A DNA stretch of 64,000 nucleotides from Paenibacillus sp. FSL R7-0204 (lineage in GTDB: Bacteria > Bacillota > Bacilli > Paenibacillales > Paenibacillaceae). Shown one piece after another: positions 1 to 7,793 of the stretch (the stretch's first letter is position 1; every line of letters starts with the position of its first letter). The translations under genes and the position numbers were made by a program. The notes beneath the pieces are model-generated. The model worked only from the letters and a program-made list of their open reading frames with translations, was not told the origin of the DNA and did not search any database. The stretch is taken from positions 1 through 64,000 of the forward strand of contig NZ_JBBOCA010000001.1 of the NCBI RefSeq assembly GCF_038002225.1. The letters run 5' to 3'.

Positions 1-44
1 ACTTGTCCATGTCCTTTTTATAGCGCGCCCCAAAAACAACATTT

Positions 45-828
45 TCAAAGCTCTATTGACTTAATTTCCTTTTCACTAAGGCCTGTCAACTTAGCAACAT
101 TGGCATAATCCATTCCTGTTGCCAGCAAATTACGAGCGACTAGCAGCTTACCTTCCATAATCCCTGCGGCTTTTGCACCCTCAACCATAGATACCTCATC
201 ATGCAAATATTTCTGTCTAGCCTCATACAACCGTCTGGCTTCAGAATCCTGACTCAAATATTGCAAAGTGTCCATGGCCTTTTCTAATCCGGGTTCATTC
301 ATCTTAAGCACCTCCCAATGTGATGTATCGGCACCTTTCAGAAACAACAGCCAATTGATTAGTCCGCCTTCAGATGGAACATTACGTTCATCTAGCTTCG
401 GTAATTCCAAGAAATGCACCTCAATGTCATCAATTAAGGATATCCCTGTCCTGTCTTCCCGCAGGTGAAATACGTTATGATATTGCTCATTTTTCAAGAA
501 TGAATAATTCAGGATGTTGATCGTTACACATTTCTTCAACTCTAAATACTTCTCACCCTCACTGAGTTGACTGGCATACCTTTTGCTCCAATAAAAGAGT
601 GTTCTTTTCTCTATGTCATACTTATTAAATAACTGCATCTCTATATCAATCAGCTTACCTTCAGAGGTCTTGGCATAAACATCAAAAATGGATTGTTTAA
701 TCGAGTGGATCATCTTTATCCGTATAAGGATTAATCAGAATAATCTCAGTCAGCGGTGGCTCGCCAGCTTCAGTAAAGATCCTGTTAAGAAAGGCCAGCA
801 GCACATAAGCTTCTACGGTTATAGTCAT
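45..828 (-). pseudogene. Rpn-family nuclease/transposase-like gene, truncated and frameshifted
   Basis: This is the remnant of an Rpn (recombination-promoting nuclease, PD-(D/E)XK) gene. The downstream part (45-713) reads as 222 residues and carries the nuclease-like segment LIDIEMQ, with the typical D-x-E-x-Q spacing. The upstream part is in another frame. From about 828 it reads MTITVEAYVLLAFLNRIF, and it runs on to the family hallmark NPYTDKD before hitting a stop. Removing one T near 700 (codons CTC GAT T AAA CAA) joins the two parts as PLD-KQSIFDV, so a single-base insertion broke the gene. The usual N-terminal start (MSPK...FAFK type) is missing and the fragment ends against the mscS stop. 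Family assignment is from recognisable motifs; that the gene is dead is inferred. Confidence 0.75.
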
Positions 829-832
829 ATCC

Positions 833-2086
833 TCAATACCCCGCCGAATATTCCCTTCTCTCTTTTAAATTAACAATATCCTGACCCGTTGGGTTCTGAA
901 AAACGCGAAGTCCAAACAGAGGGATAACCGCAAAAATGTGATCAAAGATATCCGACTGGACGGACTCATACACCCCCCAGGTCGTCTCATTGCTGAACGC
1001 ATAAATTTCTAAAGGCAGTCCGCTGTCTCCTGGTGCTAACTGCCTGACAATGAGCGTCATATCCTTATGAATTTTGGGATGATTGCGCAGATATTCTTGG
1101 ACATATTCCCGGAACACCCCGATATTCGTTAGTTGTCGCCCATTCACTTTGCTCTCCCTATTGATATGATGTTCCATATTATAGGCGTTAATTTCATCTA
1201 ATCTGGTCAGGACATAATCGCTAAGATAGTGAACCTTTTGGAACTCCTCAATCATTTCTTTGGTACAGAAACATATGCTGCTTGTATCAATACAGACACT
1301 TCGTTTAATCCTTCTGCCCCCGGAGGCTTCCATCCCCCGCCAATTTTTAAAAGAGTCTGAGATCAGGGCATAGCTCGGAATCATGGTAATGGTTTTATCG
1401 AAATTCATCACCTTTACCGTATTCAGCGTAATATCAATTACATTGCCGTCGGCATTATATTTAGGCATTTCAATCCAGTCGCCTACACGAACCATATCGT
1501 TAGAAGATAATTGAATACCTGCTACCAAGCCCAATATCGAATCTTTGAAGACTAGCATCAGAACAGCGGATAACGCGCCCAGTCCACTAAGCAGAATCAG
1601 CGGATTCTGACCCATGAGGTTAGAAATCACCACAATCGCACCAATAATATACAGTATAATCTTCGCCACCTGAATGTAGCCTCTGATCGGTCTCATCTTG
1701 GACACTTCATACGTACGATAAATAGCATCGATAGCATCAAGCAAGGCATTAAACACCGTGATCGTTACAATAATCATATAAGCTAAGGCGAACTTTACAA
1801 TGAAAGACTGATACAGCGGAAAAATAGGCGCAGCATAATAGATGATAAAGGCCGGAGCGAGATGCGACAGCTTGTGAAATACTTTTTTCTCCAAAAAGAA
1901 ATTATCCCACGTATACCGGTTGTTATGAATGATATGGATGATGATCTTCAGTACGATTTTTTTGGCAACAAGATTAGCCACTATAGAGAGTAAAGCAATA
2001 CATAAAACCATAATGATGTTCGAGAGATACACAACCATCTGCTCGCTCATTCCATATCCTGCTAGGTGCTCTTGTATAAAATTCAT
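833..2086 (-). CDS. MscS-family mechanosensitive channel (YbdG-like)
   Basis: Inner-membrane small-conductance mechanosensitive channel that would release solutes on hypo-osmotic shock. At 417 residues it matches the length of the E. coli YbdG/miniconductance group rather than the shorter MscS. About five hydrophobic segments occupy the first 185 residues. The pore-lining helix region follows (LLSGLGALSAVLMLVFKDSI), then the conserved MscS beta domain (NDMVRVGDWIEM...NADGNVIDITLNTVKV) and a cytoplasmic C-terminal domain. Two adjacent ATG codons are possible. The second (2086) lies 5 nt from AGGAGG and is preferred, because the first is only 2 nt away. A good sigma-A promoter lies just upstream. 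The gene is single and divergent from tetR. Confidence 0.9.
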   Translation of the reverse strand: MNFIQEHLAGYGMSEQMVVYLSNIIMVLCIALLSIVANLVAKKIVLKIIIHIIHNNRYTWDNFFLEKKVFHKLSHLAPAFIIYYAAPIFPLYQSFIVKFALAYMIIVTITVFNALLDAIDAIYRTYEVSKMRPIRGYIQVAKIILYIIGAIVVISNLMGQNPLILLSGLGALSAVLMLVFKDSILGLVAGIQLSSNDMVRVGDWIEMPKYNADGNVIDITLNTVKVMNFDKTITMIPSYALISDSFKNWRGMEASGGRRIKRSVCIDTSSICFCTKEMIEEFQKVHYLSDYVLTRLDEINAYNMEHHINRESKVNGRQLTNIGVFREYVQEYLRNHPKIHKDMTLIVRQLAPGDSGLPLEIYAFSNETTWGVYESVQSDIFDHIFAVIPLFGLRVFQNPTGQDIVNLKERREYSAGY

Positions 2087-2120
2087 CATATCCTCCTGAC
2101 TGGGTGCATAGTAGCCTACA

Positions 2121-2149
2121 ATTATAGAGGATTGTTAGGGGTTATGCAA
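2121..2149 (-). promoter_or_regulatory. Sigma-A promoter of the MscS-family gene
   Basis: On the minus strand, -35 TTGCAT (2149-2144) and a perfect -10 TATAAT (2126-2121) are separated by 17 bp. Transcription would start about 25 bp upstream of the gene. Confidence 0.75.
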
Positions 2150-2161
2150 AAATAAAAATAC

Positions 2162-2195
2162 TTGCAACGCTCAATTTAGTACTGTATAGTTCTAG
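2162..2195 (+). promoter_or_regulatory. Promoter of tetR-type gene with overlapping operator
   Basis: -35 TTGCAA (2162-2167) and -10 TATAGT (2185-2190) have a 17-bp spacer. An inverted repeat TTAGTAC-N6-GTTCTAG (2176-2195) covers the -10. It matches the perfect repeat in front of the next gene in arm sequence and spacer length, so it is read as the regulator's own operator and implies autorepression. Confidence 0.7.
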
Positions 2196-2215
2196 TCATG
2201 ACAAAGGTAAAAATA

Positions 2216-2782
2216 ATGAATCAAAAACGTGTGATTGAAGTCGCGGCAGCCTTATTTTTAGAAAAGGGATTTGCTTATACAAGCATGGATGAATTAGTAC
2301 GTGTAAGCAAAGTGTCCAAATCTAATATGTATTATCACTTCGCTGATAAGGAAGAGTTGTTAGCAGGGGTCGTGGATTATTGGATTGAAACGTATGAGCG
2401 TGCAATGGATGAAATCCTTTCTCAGAACCAATTATCAGTGGAAGAGCGTGTACAGATGTTTTTAAAGCATTTATCGCAGGGAGTTCAGTCAAGAGACTAT
2501 AAGGGGAGCTGTCCGTTTATTACCCTTTATATTCAAACCCCGGCTCAAGCTACGCACATAAAGGAAAAAATAGGGCTCTTTTTTACAGGCTTACAAATGA
2601 AAATCTCTCTATTACTTAAGCAAGGAGCAGAAAAAGGCGAGTTTAGAGAAACAATTCATATTGACGAGGTAGCAGCACTTTTTATAACGAATCTGGAAGG
2701 AGCGCTGTTTCTGTCAGAGACATTGAAGGATGCAACGGTGATCACGAGAACCGCCAGCCACTTTTTCAACTTGCTTCGATAA
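2216..2782 (+). CDS. TetR/AcrR-family transcriptional regulator
   Basis: One-component repressor of about 188 residues. The N-terminal helix-turn-helix is clear (AAALFLEKGFAYTSMDELVR, then VSKSNMYYHFADKEELL). The C-terminal ligand domain resembles the TetR_C group found with fatty-acid or oxidoreductase genes. An ATG at 2198 is possible but lies almost at the predicted transcription start. The ATG at 2216 has AAAGGT 7 nt upstream and is preferred. The gene is followed at 59 bp by the reductase-hydrolase gene on the same strand, with a perfect operator in the gap, so it most likely represses both itself and that gene. The inducer is unknown. Confidence 0.88.
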   Translation: MNQKRVIEVAAALFLEKGFAYTSMDELVRVSKVSKSNMYYHFADKEELLAGVVDYWIETYERAMDEILSQNQLSVEERVQMFLKHLSQGVQSRDYKGSCPFITLYIQTPAQATHIKEKIGLFFTGLQMKISLLLKQGAEKGEFRETIHIDEVAALFITNLEGALFLSETLKDATVITRTASHFFNLLR

Positions 2783-2804
2783 GAAGCATTTTTTTTACAC
2801 AAAA

Positions 2805-2824
2805 TTAGTACCATTCAGTACTAA
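2805..2824 (+). promoter_or_regulatory. Perfect TetR-type operator TTAGTAC-N6-GTACTAA
   Basis: A 7-bp perfect inverted repeat with a 6-bp spacer sits 17 bp upstream of the reductase-hydrolase start. The same arms and spacer recur at 2176-2195. The pairing with the adjacent TetR gene is inferred from this repetition. Confidence 0.7.
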
Positions 2825-2841
2825 AAAGGAGCGCGGATAAT

Positions 2842-4743
2842 ATGAGAACCATATTTTTAACAGGTGGAACAGGTTTTATCGGGAGGCAACTTGTGGAGGA
2901 GCTTCTTAAAGAGGATGTTATGATTTTTCTTTTAGTGCGGTCGAAAAGTAAAGCAACACATGTCTTTCAGGAAAAAGGTATTTTAATCGAGGCAGCCATG
3001 CACTTTATTGAAGGTGATTTGACGAAAACAGATTTAGGTCTAAGTGACGAAGATAAGGAGATAGTACTACGCACGGATGTTATTATTCACGCAGGCGGAC
3101 AAATGGATATTCAAGCGACAACGCAAGAAGCAACCTCTGTATTTTTAAACGGTGCCAAGCATATCAATGAATTCGCTAAACGTATCCACCAATTGAAAGG
3201 GTTGCAGCAATTTATTCATGTAGTTGGATATATGAGCCCCTTTGATGATACTAATAGCAAGGTTGCGATTGATGTGCTTCAAGAAGGGCATGACTATTTG
3301 AAAATAAAAAATCCGTATGAAAGAACAAAATTTTTAGCAGATCTGTATATTCGCCAGCAGGCATCCGCAGTAGGCTATCCGCTGTCTGTGATTAACCCGC
3401 CAACTGTAGTCGGCAGCAGTACAACAGGGAGTACGGAGCAATTAGCCGGCTTAGGCTTGCTTGTGGAGAGTATGCGCAGAGGGCTGATGCCAGTTATCCC
3501 TGGAGGCAAAGGATATAAATTACCGCTTATTTCAAACGATGCGCTTGCGAAGTTTATCGTTCAGGTTGTTAAGCGGGAGCCATCGTCTATTCAAACCTAT
3601 ACCCTTGTTCCAGACCAACCGCTGGACCCGGATATATCTGAATTATTAGGCGTTATGTCAGAAAGTATGAATATGGCTGCACCTACAATCTCTGTGCCGC
3701 TTCGCTTCATGAAGGCACTTATGAACAGCGGGATCAGTAAAATCACACAAATTCCATCGGATGGACTGAACTTTATTACAAATAGAACCTTTTCAAATGA
3801 TTCATCGAAAAAAATCATGGGAGAAGATTGGTTTACTAAGACGAGTGTTATGAATTTTTTCCCGGCCGTAGTAGCAGATTTGGATTACCGCCTGATGTAC
3901 CCAAATGACCAGCATAATCATGCATATGAACGAACCTTAATCGGAAACACTGTGATTTATCAAATACCAGGTGAGGGTAAGCCATTTATTTTATTCCACG
4001 GTTTGCTCAGTGATGGAGCCGATTTATTTCATTTAGGACTAGAGCTTCATGAAAAAACGGGGCGACCCGTATGGATTCCAGATCTTCCGGGTTTAGGACG
4101 TTCCCCTTTTAAGCGGGAGACAAATCTTATGGATCTCTATTTGAATCTAGTGAAGGAGTTATCAGGAAAAGCCACTCATGGCGCACATTGGATTGGCCAT
4201 TCCTTCGGAGCGGTTATTCTGCTGGAAGCGTTAGCGCGAGAGTACCTAGATACGAAGAATACGATTACTTTACTTCAGCCGCCTGTTACGAAAAAAAATT
4301 CTAAATCGTTCAATACTCCTCAATTGTTGGACAAATGGGCATTGAAGTTAGCAACTGCTAATTCATTGGAACGTTATTTAATTGGTAGTGGTCTGTTTGA
4401 AAATACGGAAAGCCTTCCGAAACATTATATTGCCAAAGTACGCAGCAGCTTTACTTCGCCTAGAATTGTAAATACCACTCTTAAGCTCAACCGTTTTCTA
4501 TCGAAAAATTATCAGTGTGATTTCACCAATGTACCGAGGCCTAATCTTCATATTATTTGGGGAGATCAAGATCGGCGCTATTCTGCTCCAGTACAGCTTG
4601 GTGAGGTTGATGTTGTTCCCTATGGTCATCATTTTCCTCTTAGCCATCCATGGGAAACGGCTGGTTATGTGTTAGCGGAACAGTTTATAAATCGAGAACC
4701 GGAACCGGTCCGTCCATCCAGTTCAGCTGGCTATCCATCATGA
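2842..4743 (+). CDS. Fusion of extended SDR reductase and alpha/beta hydrolase
   Basis: A 633-residue two-domain protein. Residues 1 to about 330 form an extended short-chain dehydrogenase: the nucleotide loop TGGTGFIG is at the N terminus and the catalytic pair Y159xxxK163 lies in PYERTK, resembling the fatty-acyl-reductase/male-sterility type. Residues about 365-620 form an alpha/beta hydrolase with oxyanion region FHGLLSDG, nucleophile elbow GHSFG (Ser454), an acidic residue near Asp575/577 and His596/597. There is no signal peptide, so it should be cytoplasmic. A combined role on a lipid-like ester or acyl substrate is an inference. AAGGAG precedes the ATG. The last 59 bp overlap the 3' end of the convergent gene, and the C-terminal residues past INREPEPV look non-conserved. 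Confidence 0.82.
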   Translation: MRTIFLTGGTGFIGRQLVEELLKEDVMIFLLVRSKSKATHVFQEKGILIEAAMHFIEGDLTKTDLGLSDEDKEIVLRTDVIIHAGGQMDIQATTQEATSVFLNGAKHINEFAKRIHQLKGLQQFIHVVGYMSPFDDTNSKVAIDVLQEGHDYLKIKNPYERTKFLADLYIRQQASAVGYPLSVINPPTVVGSSTTGSTEQLAGLGLLVESMRRGLMPVIPGGKGYKLPLISNDALAKFIVQVVKREPSSIQTYTLVPDQPLDPDISELLGVMSESMNMAAPTISVPLRFMKALMNSGISKITQIPSDGLNFITNRTFSNDSSKKIMGEDWFTKTSVMNFFPAVVADLDYRLMYPNDQHNHAYERTLIGNTVIYQIPGEGKPFILFHGLLSDGADLFHLGLELHEKTGRPVWIPDLPGLGRSPFKRETNLMDLYLNLVKELSGKATHGAHWIGHSFGAVILLEALAREYLDTKNTITLLQPPVTKKNSKSFNTPQLLDKWALKLATANSLERYLIGSGLFENTESLPKHYIAKVRSSFTSPRIVNTTLKLNRFLSKNYQCDFTNVPRPNLHIIWGDQDRRYSAPVQLGEVDVVPYGHHFPLSHPWETAGYVLAEQFINREPEPVRPSSSAGYPS

Positions 4744-5470
4744 ACTGAACCGTCCAATGATGCTCTGCCTGATACCAGTTATTAAATTCCACAATACTCT
4801 CGTACAGATTCTCGACGGCTTCAGGCGTTCGTTCTTCCAGTACCCGATGGATGTCCGCCAACAAATTCTCCGGCTTCTTTTGGGCCCCTTCCAGAACCTT
4901 TAAGAACCACTTATAAGAAGGAAACAGCGTTTCGTTGTGTACCAAAATCAGCCTACCTGCGAAAAAGGCATAGTGGGTCAAACAGTAGTCGATTAATAGA
5001 CGATTGTTGCGTTTCAGTCCTTCGTAATAATACCATTTCCAGGTTTCGAATTGTGCATAGAACTTCTGCATGTTCTCTGCCTTTTTCTCCACCGGATATC
5101 GGGGAGCGTCTTGGACCAACTGTTCCAACCCCTCGATATTGGAATAGGTAACGAACGCATCCTGGAATGCGAACTTAGCAGGATCGCTGCCGGATTCGGC
5201 CACTTGCTTGATGTAGGAAGCGGATACAACTTTTCCGTCCACGTAACCGCCTTCATAAGAACAGGATTCCGTTTCGAAATACCCAAGATTATGGATGGAA
5301 CAAGCTTTCTTGTAATCCTCTTCAGAAAGGACGATCATAATGTCGATATCAGAGGTTTCGCCAGCAAAGCCATGCGCCACGGAACCTCCGATGATGATCC
5401 CTTGTACGTCGGGTCTGGCTTTAAGCTTGTTGGTGATGGTATCAATGGCAGCTTGATGATGGGGATACAT
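4685..5470 (-). CDS. Nucleotidyltransferase-domain protein
   Basis: A 261-residue protein with the polymerase-beta-like nucleotidyltransferase signature: GGSVAHG followed by DIDIMIV, giving the G-S and DxD metal-binding pattern near residues 28-46. The C-terminal half is helical and may be a substrate-binding domain, as in aminoglycoside-type transferases. The substrate cannot be told. AAAGGAG lies about 10 nt before the ATG. It is convergent with the reductase-hydrolase gene and shares 59 bp with it. The gene appears intact. Confidence 0.8.
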   Translation of the reverse strand: MYPHHQAAIDTITNKLKARPDVQGIIIGGSVAHGFAGETSDIDIMIVLSEEDYKKACSIHNLGYFETESCSYEGGYVDGKVVSASYIKQVAESGSDPAKFAFQDAFVTYSNIEGLEQLVQDAPRYPVEKKAENMQKFYAQFETWKWYYYEGLKRNNRLLIDYCLTHYAFFAGRLILVHNETLFPSYKWFLKVLEGAQKKPENLLADIHRVLEERTPEAVENLYESIVEFNNWYQAEHHWTVQFMMDSQLNWMDGPVPVLDL

Positions 5471-5696
5471 AATACATCCACTCCTTTAAATTAATATAAG
5501 CATTAATTAGTAAGCCAATACGTTAATCATAAGTAAATAATATTCCACTTTTGAAATTCCCGCAATCCCCCGTAAAGGGATATTTGGTATAGTTGGGTTA
5601 ATAACTTGTTAGTGGGGGAGAACCTATGGATGAAGTCGTTCGGGTCATATATTCGCCAAGCGAAATATCATTCTCACCGCAGAGAAGGAAGTACAC

Positions 5697-5798
5697 ATGC
5701 ATTCAAAACTCAAAGAGCCTTGGCACATACTGGAGGATCAAATTAAAGGAATGCTGGAGAACGAGAAATTCCCATCTTTTCCACGTTTGATAGAATAA
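5697..5798 (+). other. Short ORF in the 5471-5806 gap, possible gene remnant
   Basis: The 5471-5806 gap has no full gene. A 33-codon frame starts at an ATG with AGAAGGAA upstream and encodes MHSKLKEPWHILEDQIKGML followed by about a dozen residues. The same frame is open further upstream without a start, back to a stop at about 5631, which suggests the tail of a decayed gene. A second, overlapping frame from 5626 behind GGGGGAGAACCT gives 54 codons of unlikely composition. No family was recognised for either. Confidence 0.25.
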
Positions 5799-5806
5799 AA
5801 CAAAAA

Positions 5807-5853
5807 GACACCCCTAAAGGTGACTTTTATTGATACTCCATATGAAGCCGAGG
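5807..5853 (-). repeat. Second copy of the tmRNA 3' end and terminator
   Basis: This segment matches 6303-6349 without gaps at 40 of 47 positions by hand alignment, including 22 of 23 over TGATACTCCATATGRAGCCG plus AGG. It copies the 3' strand of the tmRNA acceptor stem, the flanking sequence and a degenerate terminator hairpin. It resembles an attachment-site duplication left by integration into ssrA. It also encodes the C terminus of the small gene at 5827-6102. Confidence 0.7.
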
Positions 5854-6102
5854 CCCTCTAATCCCGACATATCGTTCTCGTGCTACAACCTCAGGACGGG
5901 AGGTGTGAATAAAACAATACTCTCTGTGAGGGTCTTCCTGGTGTAATTCACTATACCGTTTCAATGCTTTGGTAGAGTCCTCGTAGGAATCGATCACGGA
6001 CATCTCTTCAATAAAACGCTGGCCCTTCTTAGAATAGGCCTGAGTCGCCTCAAGAACGACCCATTCATTCGGAAACCGCTCCTGAACTTCATCCCATCGC
6101 AT
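5827..6102 (-). CDS. Small hypothetical protein between two tmRNA-end repeats
   Basis: A 91-residue soluble, acidic protein of no assigned function. It begins MRWDEVQERFPNEWVVLEA and contains the segment YSELHQEDPHREYCFIHTS. Similar uncharacterised short proteins occur in Bacillota as I recall, but I cannot name a family. The ATG at 6102 is chosen: GGAGG lies 8 nt upstream, while a GTG at 6111 overlaps that site. The last residues (RLHMEYQ) and the stop are encoded by the duplicated tmRNA end, so the native C terminus was probably replaced. It is followed by the copied terminator. Confidence 0.6.
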   Translation of the reverse strand: MRWDEVQERFPNEWVVLEATQAYSKKGQRFIEEMSVIDSYEDSTKALKRYSELHQEDPHREYCFIHTSRPEVVARERYVGIRGPRLHMEYQ

Positions 6103-6296
6103 CTTGGACACCTCCGGTTAAATAATTACTATTATTATAGCATATCGGTTGGTATCGTCTAAACCAGAGTTAGACCTCCACCCGATCTTTGGAGTATGTA
6201 ATGCCACATCTTTTTAAGTAAAAGTAATAGTGGATACCTGTGTAACCCCACAATTGGGCTGACTGAAAACTATAATTATAAACAACCACAGAAATG

Positions 6297-6323
6297 AAAA
6301 AAGACACCAATTAAGGTGTCTTT
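6297..6323 (-). terminator. tmRNA terminator
   Basis: On the minus strand, AAAGACACC and GGTGTCTTT form a perfect stem around TTAATT and are followed by a T run. It lies just after the mature 3' end of ssrA. Confidence 0.8.
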
Positions 6324-6349
6324 CACTGATACTCCATATGGAGCCGAGG
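6303..6349 (-). repeat. tmRNA 3'-end copy of the direct repeat
   Basis: This is the genuine ssrA partner of the repeat at 5807-5853, in the same orientation. The start-to-start distance is 496 bp, and it covers the acceptor-stem 3' strand and the terminator. Confidence 0.7.
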
Positions 6350-6700
6350 GGAGTCGAACCCCTGTCCGAAGATAACGGCACATAAGCTTCTACGAGTGTA
6401 GTTACAGTTTTGATGTCACCCTAGAAGCCCCCCGTAACCGGGTCCCCTTCGGGTCAGCCTGATTATCTTCTTCAGCTCACCCCAGGCGGAGATGAGACAG
6501 CGTATTCCACTATTTGTTAGCCCCTAGCCCTGTCACATGGACGATGCAGAGTAGAAGCACGCACACAGTTTCTTAGGCTGCGAAAGCGTAGTTGTTTTGT
6601 TGTTTGCCGTTTAATAGGCTTTAGCGTTGATGAAGCGGACGCGTCCCCACTACTCGCTACTCATGCTCGAACTATCCCCGTCGAATCCAAGAACGGCCCC
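6339..6700 (-). ncRNA. ssrA: Transfer-messenger RNA (tmRNA)
   Basis: Rescues stalled ribosomes together with SmpB. The 5' end GGGGCCG pairs with CGGCTCC near the 3' end (one G-U), leaving discriminator A; CCA is not encoded. The T-arm reads GGGGTTCGACTCCCC. The tag reading frame (6608-6573) encodes GKQQNNYAFAA then TAA, which with the non-encoded first Ala gives A-GKQQNNYAFAA, ending in the protease-recognised AA. The length of about 362 nt is normal. smpB lies upstream on the same strand. The 3' end is duplicated at 5807-5853. Confidence 0.95.
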
Positions 6701-6812
6701 TCATTATAAAGGGCGCTTCGGATTAACGGATCAATCACAAGCACAAATGCTGATCCGGTACACAGCGATCTGACTTAAGATGGCTGTTCAGAAGCAAAAA
6801 ATCTACTTACCC

Positions 6813-6839
6813 AGTATAACACATTTATCAACACTTTAA
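6813..6839 (-). promoter_or_regulatory. Possible ssrA promoter
   Basis: The 6701-6902 gap holds a -10-like TATACT (6818-6813) on the minus strand with a weak -35 TTAAAG 15 bp upstream. A start near 6806 would leave about a 105-nt leader to be removed by RNase P. A TATAAT at 6709-6704 lies too close to the mature 5' end to be convincing. Nothing else is seen in the gap. Confidence 0.35.
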
Positions 6840-6902
6840 CACGCGGGTTAAAGGAATTGAAGGTTGAATCTGGAACCACTTGGTGCGGGTGCAGCAGTCC
6901 GT

Positions 6903-7382
6903 CTACCTGGCAACCTTTTGTTTGTCGCGCAGCACACGCTGGATATCACGCTGAGCGTCTCGCTTTGCGGCGGAATCCCGTTTGTCGTATTCCTTCTTAC
7001 CTTTACCCAGACCAATCAGCAGCTTGGCATAGCCATTACGCACATAAATCTTAAGCGGCACAATGGTGAAGCCATCCCGTTTGGACGAGCCCAGCAGCTT
7101 GTGTATCTGCTCCTTATGCATAAGCAGCTTACGTGTGCGCGTAGGATCGGTAGGATTGGCGCGGTTTCCCTGTTCAAAAGGACTGATATGCATGTTGTGG
7201 ATATGAATCTCACCATTGCGGATCGTAGCGAACGCATCCCCTATGTTGGCGCGGCCATTACGCAGAGATTTGATCTCAGTTCCTGTAAGAACCAAACCGG
7301 CTTCATACGTGTCCTCAATAAAATAATCATGGGAAGCTTTCTTGTTTTGGGCAAGCACTTTCCCGTCTGCCTTTTTACCCAT
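6903..7382 (-). CDS. smpB: SsrA-binding protein SmpB
   Basis: Binds the tRNA-like part of tmRNA and delivers it to stalled ribosomes. At 159 residues it has normal length. The diagnostic N terminus ([20 protein letters not shown]), the core segment [14 protein letters not shown] and the basic C-terminal tail ending [11 protein letters not shown] are all present. The ATG at 7382 lies 8 nt after AAGGAG; a GTG at 7391 overlaps that site and is rejected. ssrA is directly downstream. In Bacillus its other neighbour is rnr, which here lies about 14 kb away beyond the lantibiotic genes. Confidence 0.97.
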   Translation of the reverse strand: MGKKADGKVLAQNKKASHDYFIEDTYEAGLVLTGTEIKSLRNGRANIGDAFATIRNGEIHIHNMHISPFEQGNRANPTDPTRTRKLLMHKEQIHKLLGSSKRDGFTIVPLKIYVRNGYAKLLIGLGKGKKEYDKRDSAAKRDAQRDIQRVLRDKQKVAR

Positions 7383-7569
7383 GAGCGTCACTCCTTAAAT
7401 CGAATCAAAAGATCTTTGGATCTGACTCCTGTCGGTTCAACCAGCAAATTAGGAATCAACTTATATTGTAACAAAGCAGGTATTGTTCGCGCAAGCAAGC
7501 TGCGGGCCATGGAAGGAGCTTCATGATGACTCCGCAGCTTACTAACAGCCTGCTTGATAATCGAAAAAA

Positions 7570-7764
7570 TTATTCTATTATACGTTCAAAAATAAGATCC
7601 AGCACAGAAGCCTGTCCACCTGCCAGCAAAGGCATGGGGACAAGGCTGTGCAGCTTCCAACCATCGGCAGCGTACCGATCAATTACCTGCCTGTAATCCT
7701 CCTTTAATTTTCCGCTTATCGTTCCCACCAGAATTGATACATAATTATATTCATATTTGGACAT
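7570..7764 (-). CDS. DUF4177-type small protein
   Basis: A 64-residue protein matching the DUF4177 pattern: an N-terminal YEYNYVSI strand, a central YRQVIDRYAADGWKLHSLVP and a C-terminal LDLIFERI. The function of the family is unknown. GGGAGG lies 7 nt before the ATG. It starts 29 bp after lanP on the same strand and may be read with it, but it may instead be chromosomal background next to smpB. Confidence 0.75.
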   Translation of the reverse strand: MSKYEYNYVSILVGTISGKLKEDYRQVIDRYAADGWKLHSLVPMPLLAGGQASVLDLIFERIIE

Positions 7765-7793
7765 TATTTAACCTCCCTGTAAGTTCAGCTTCC

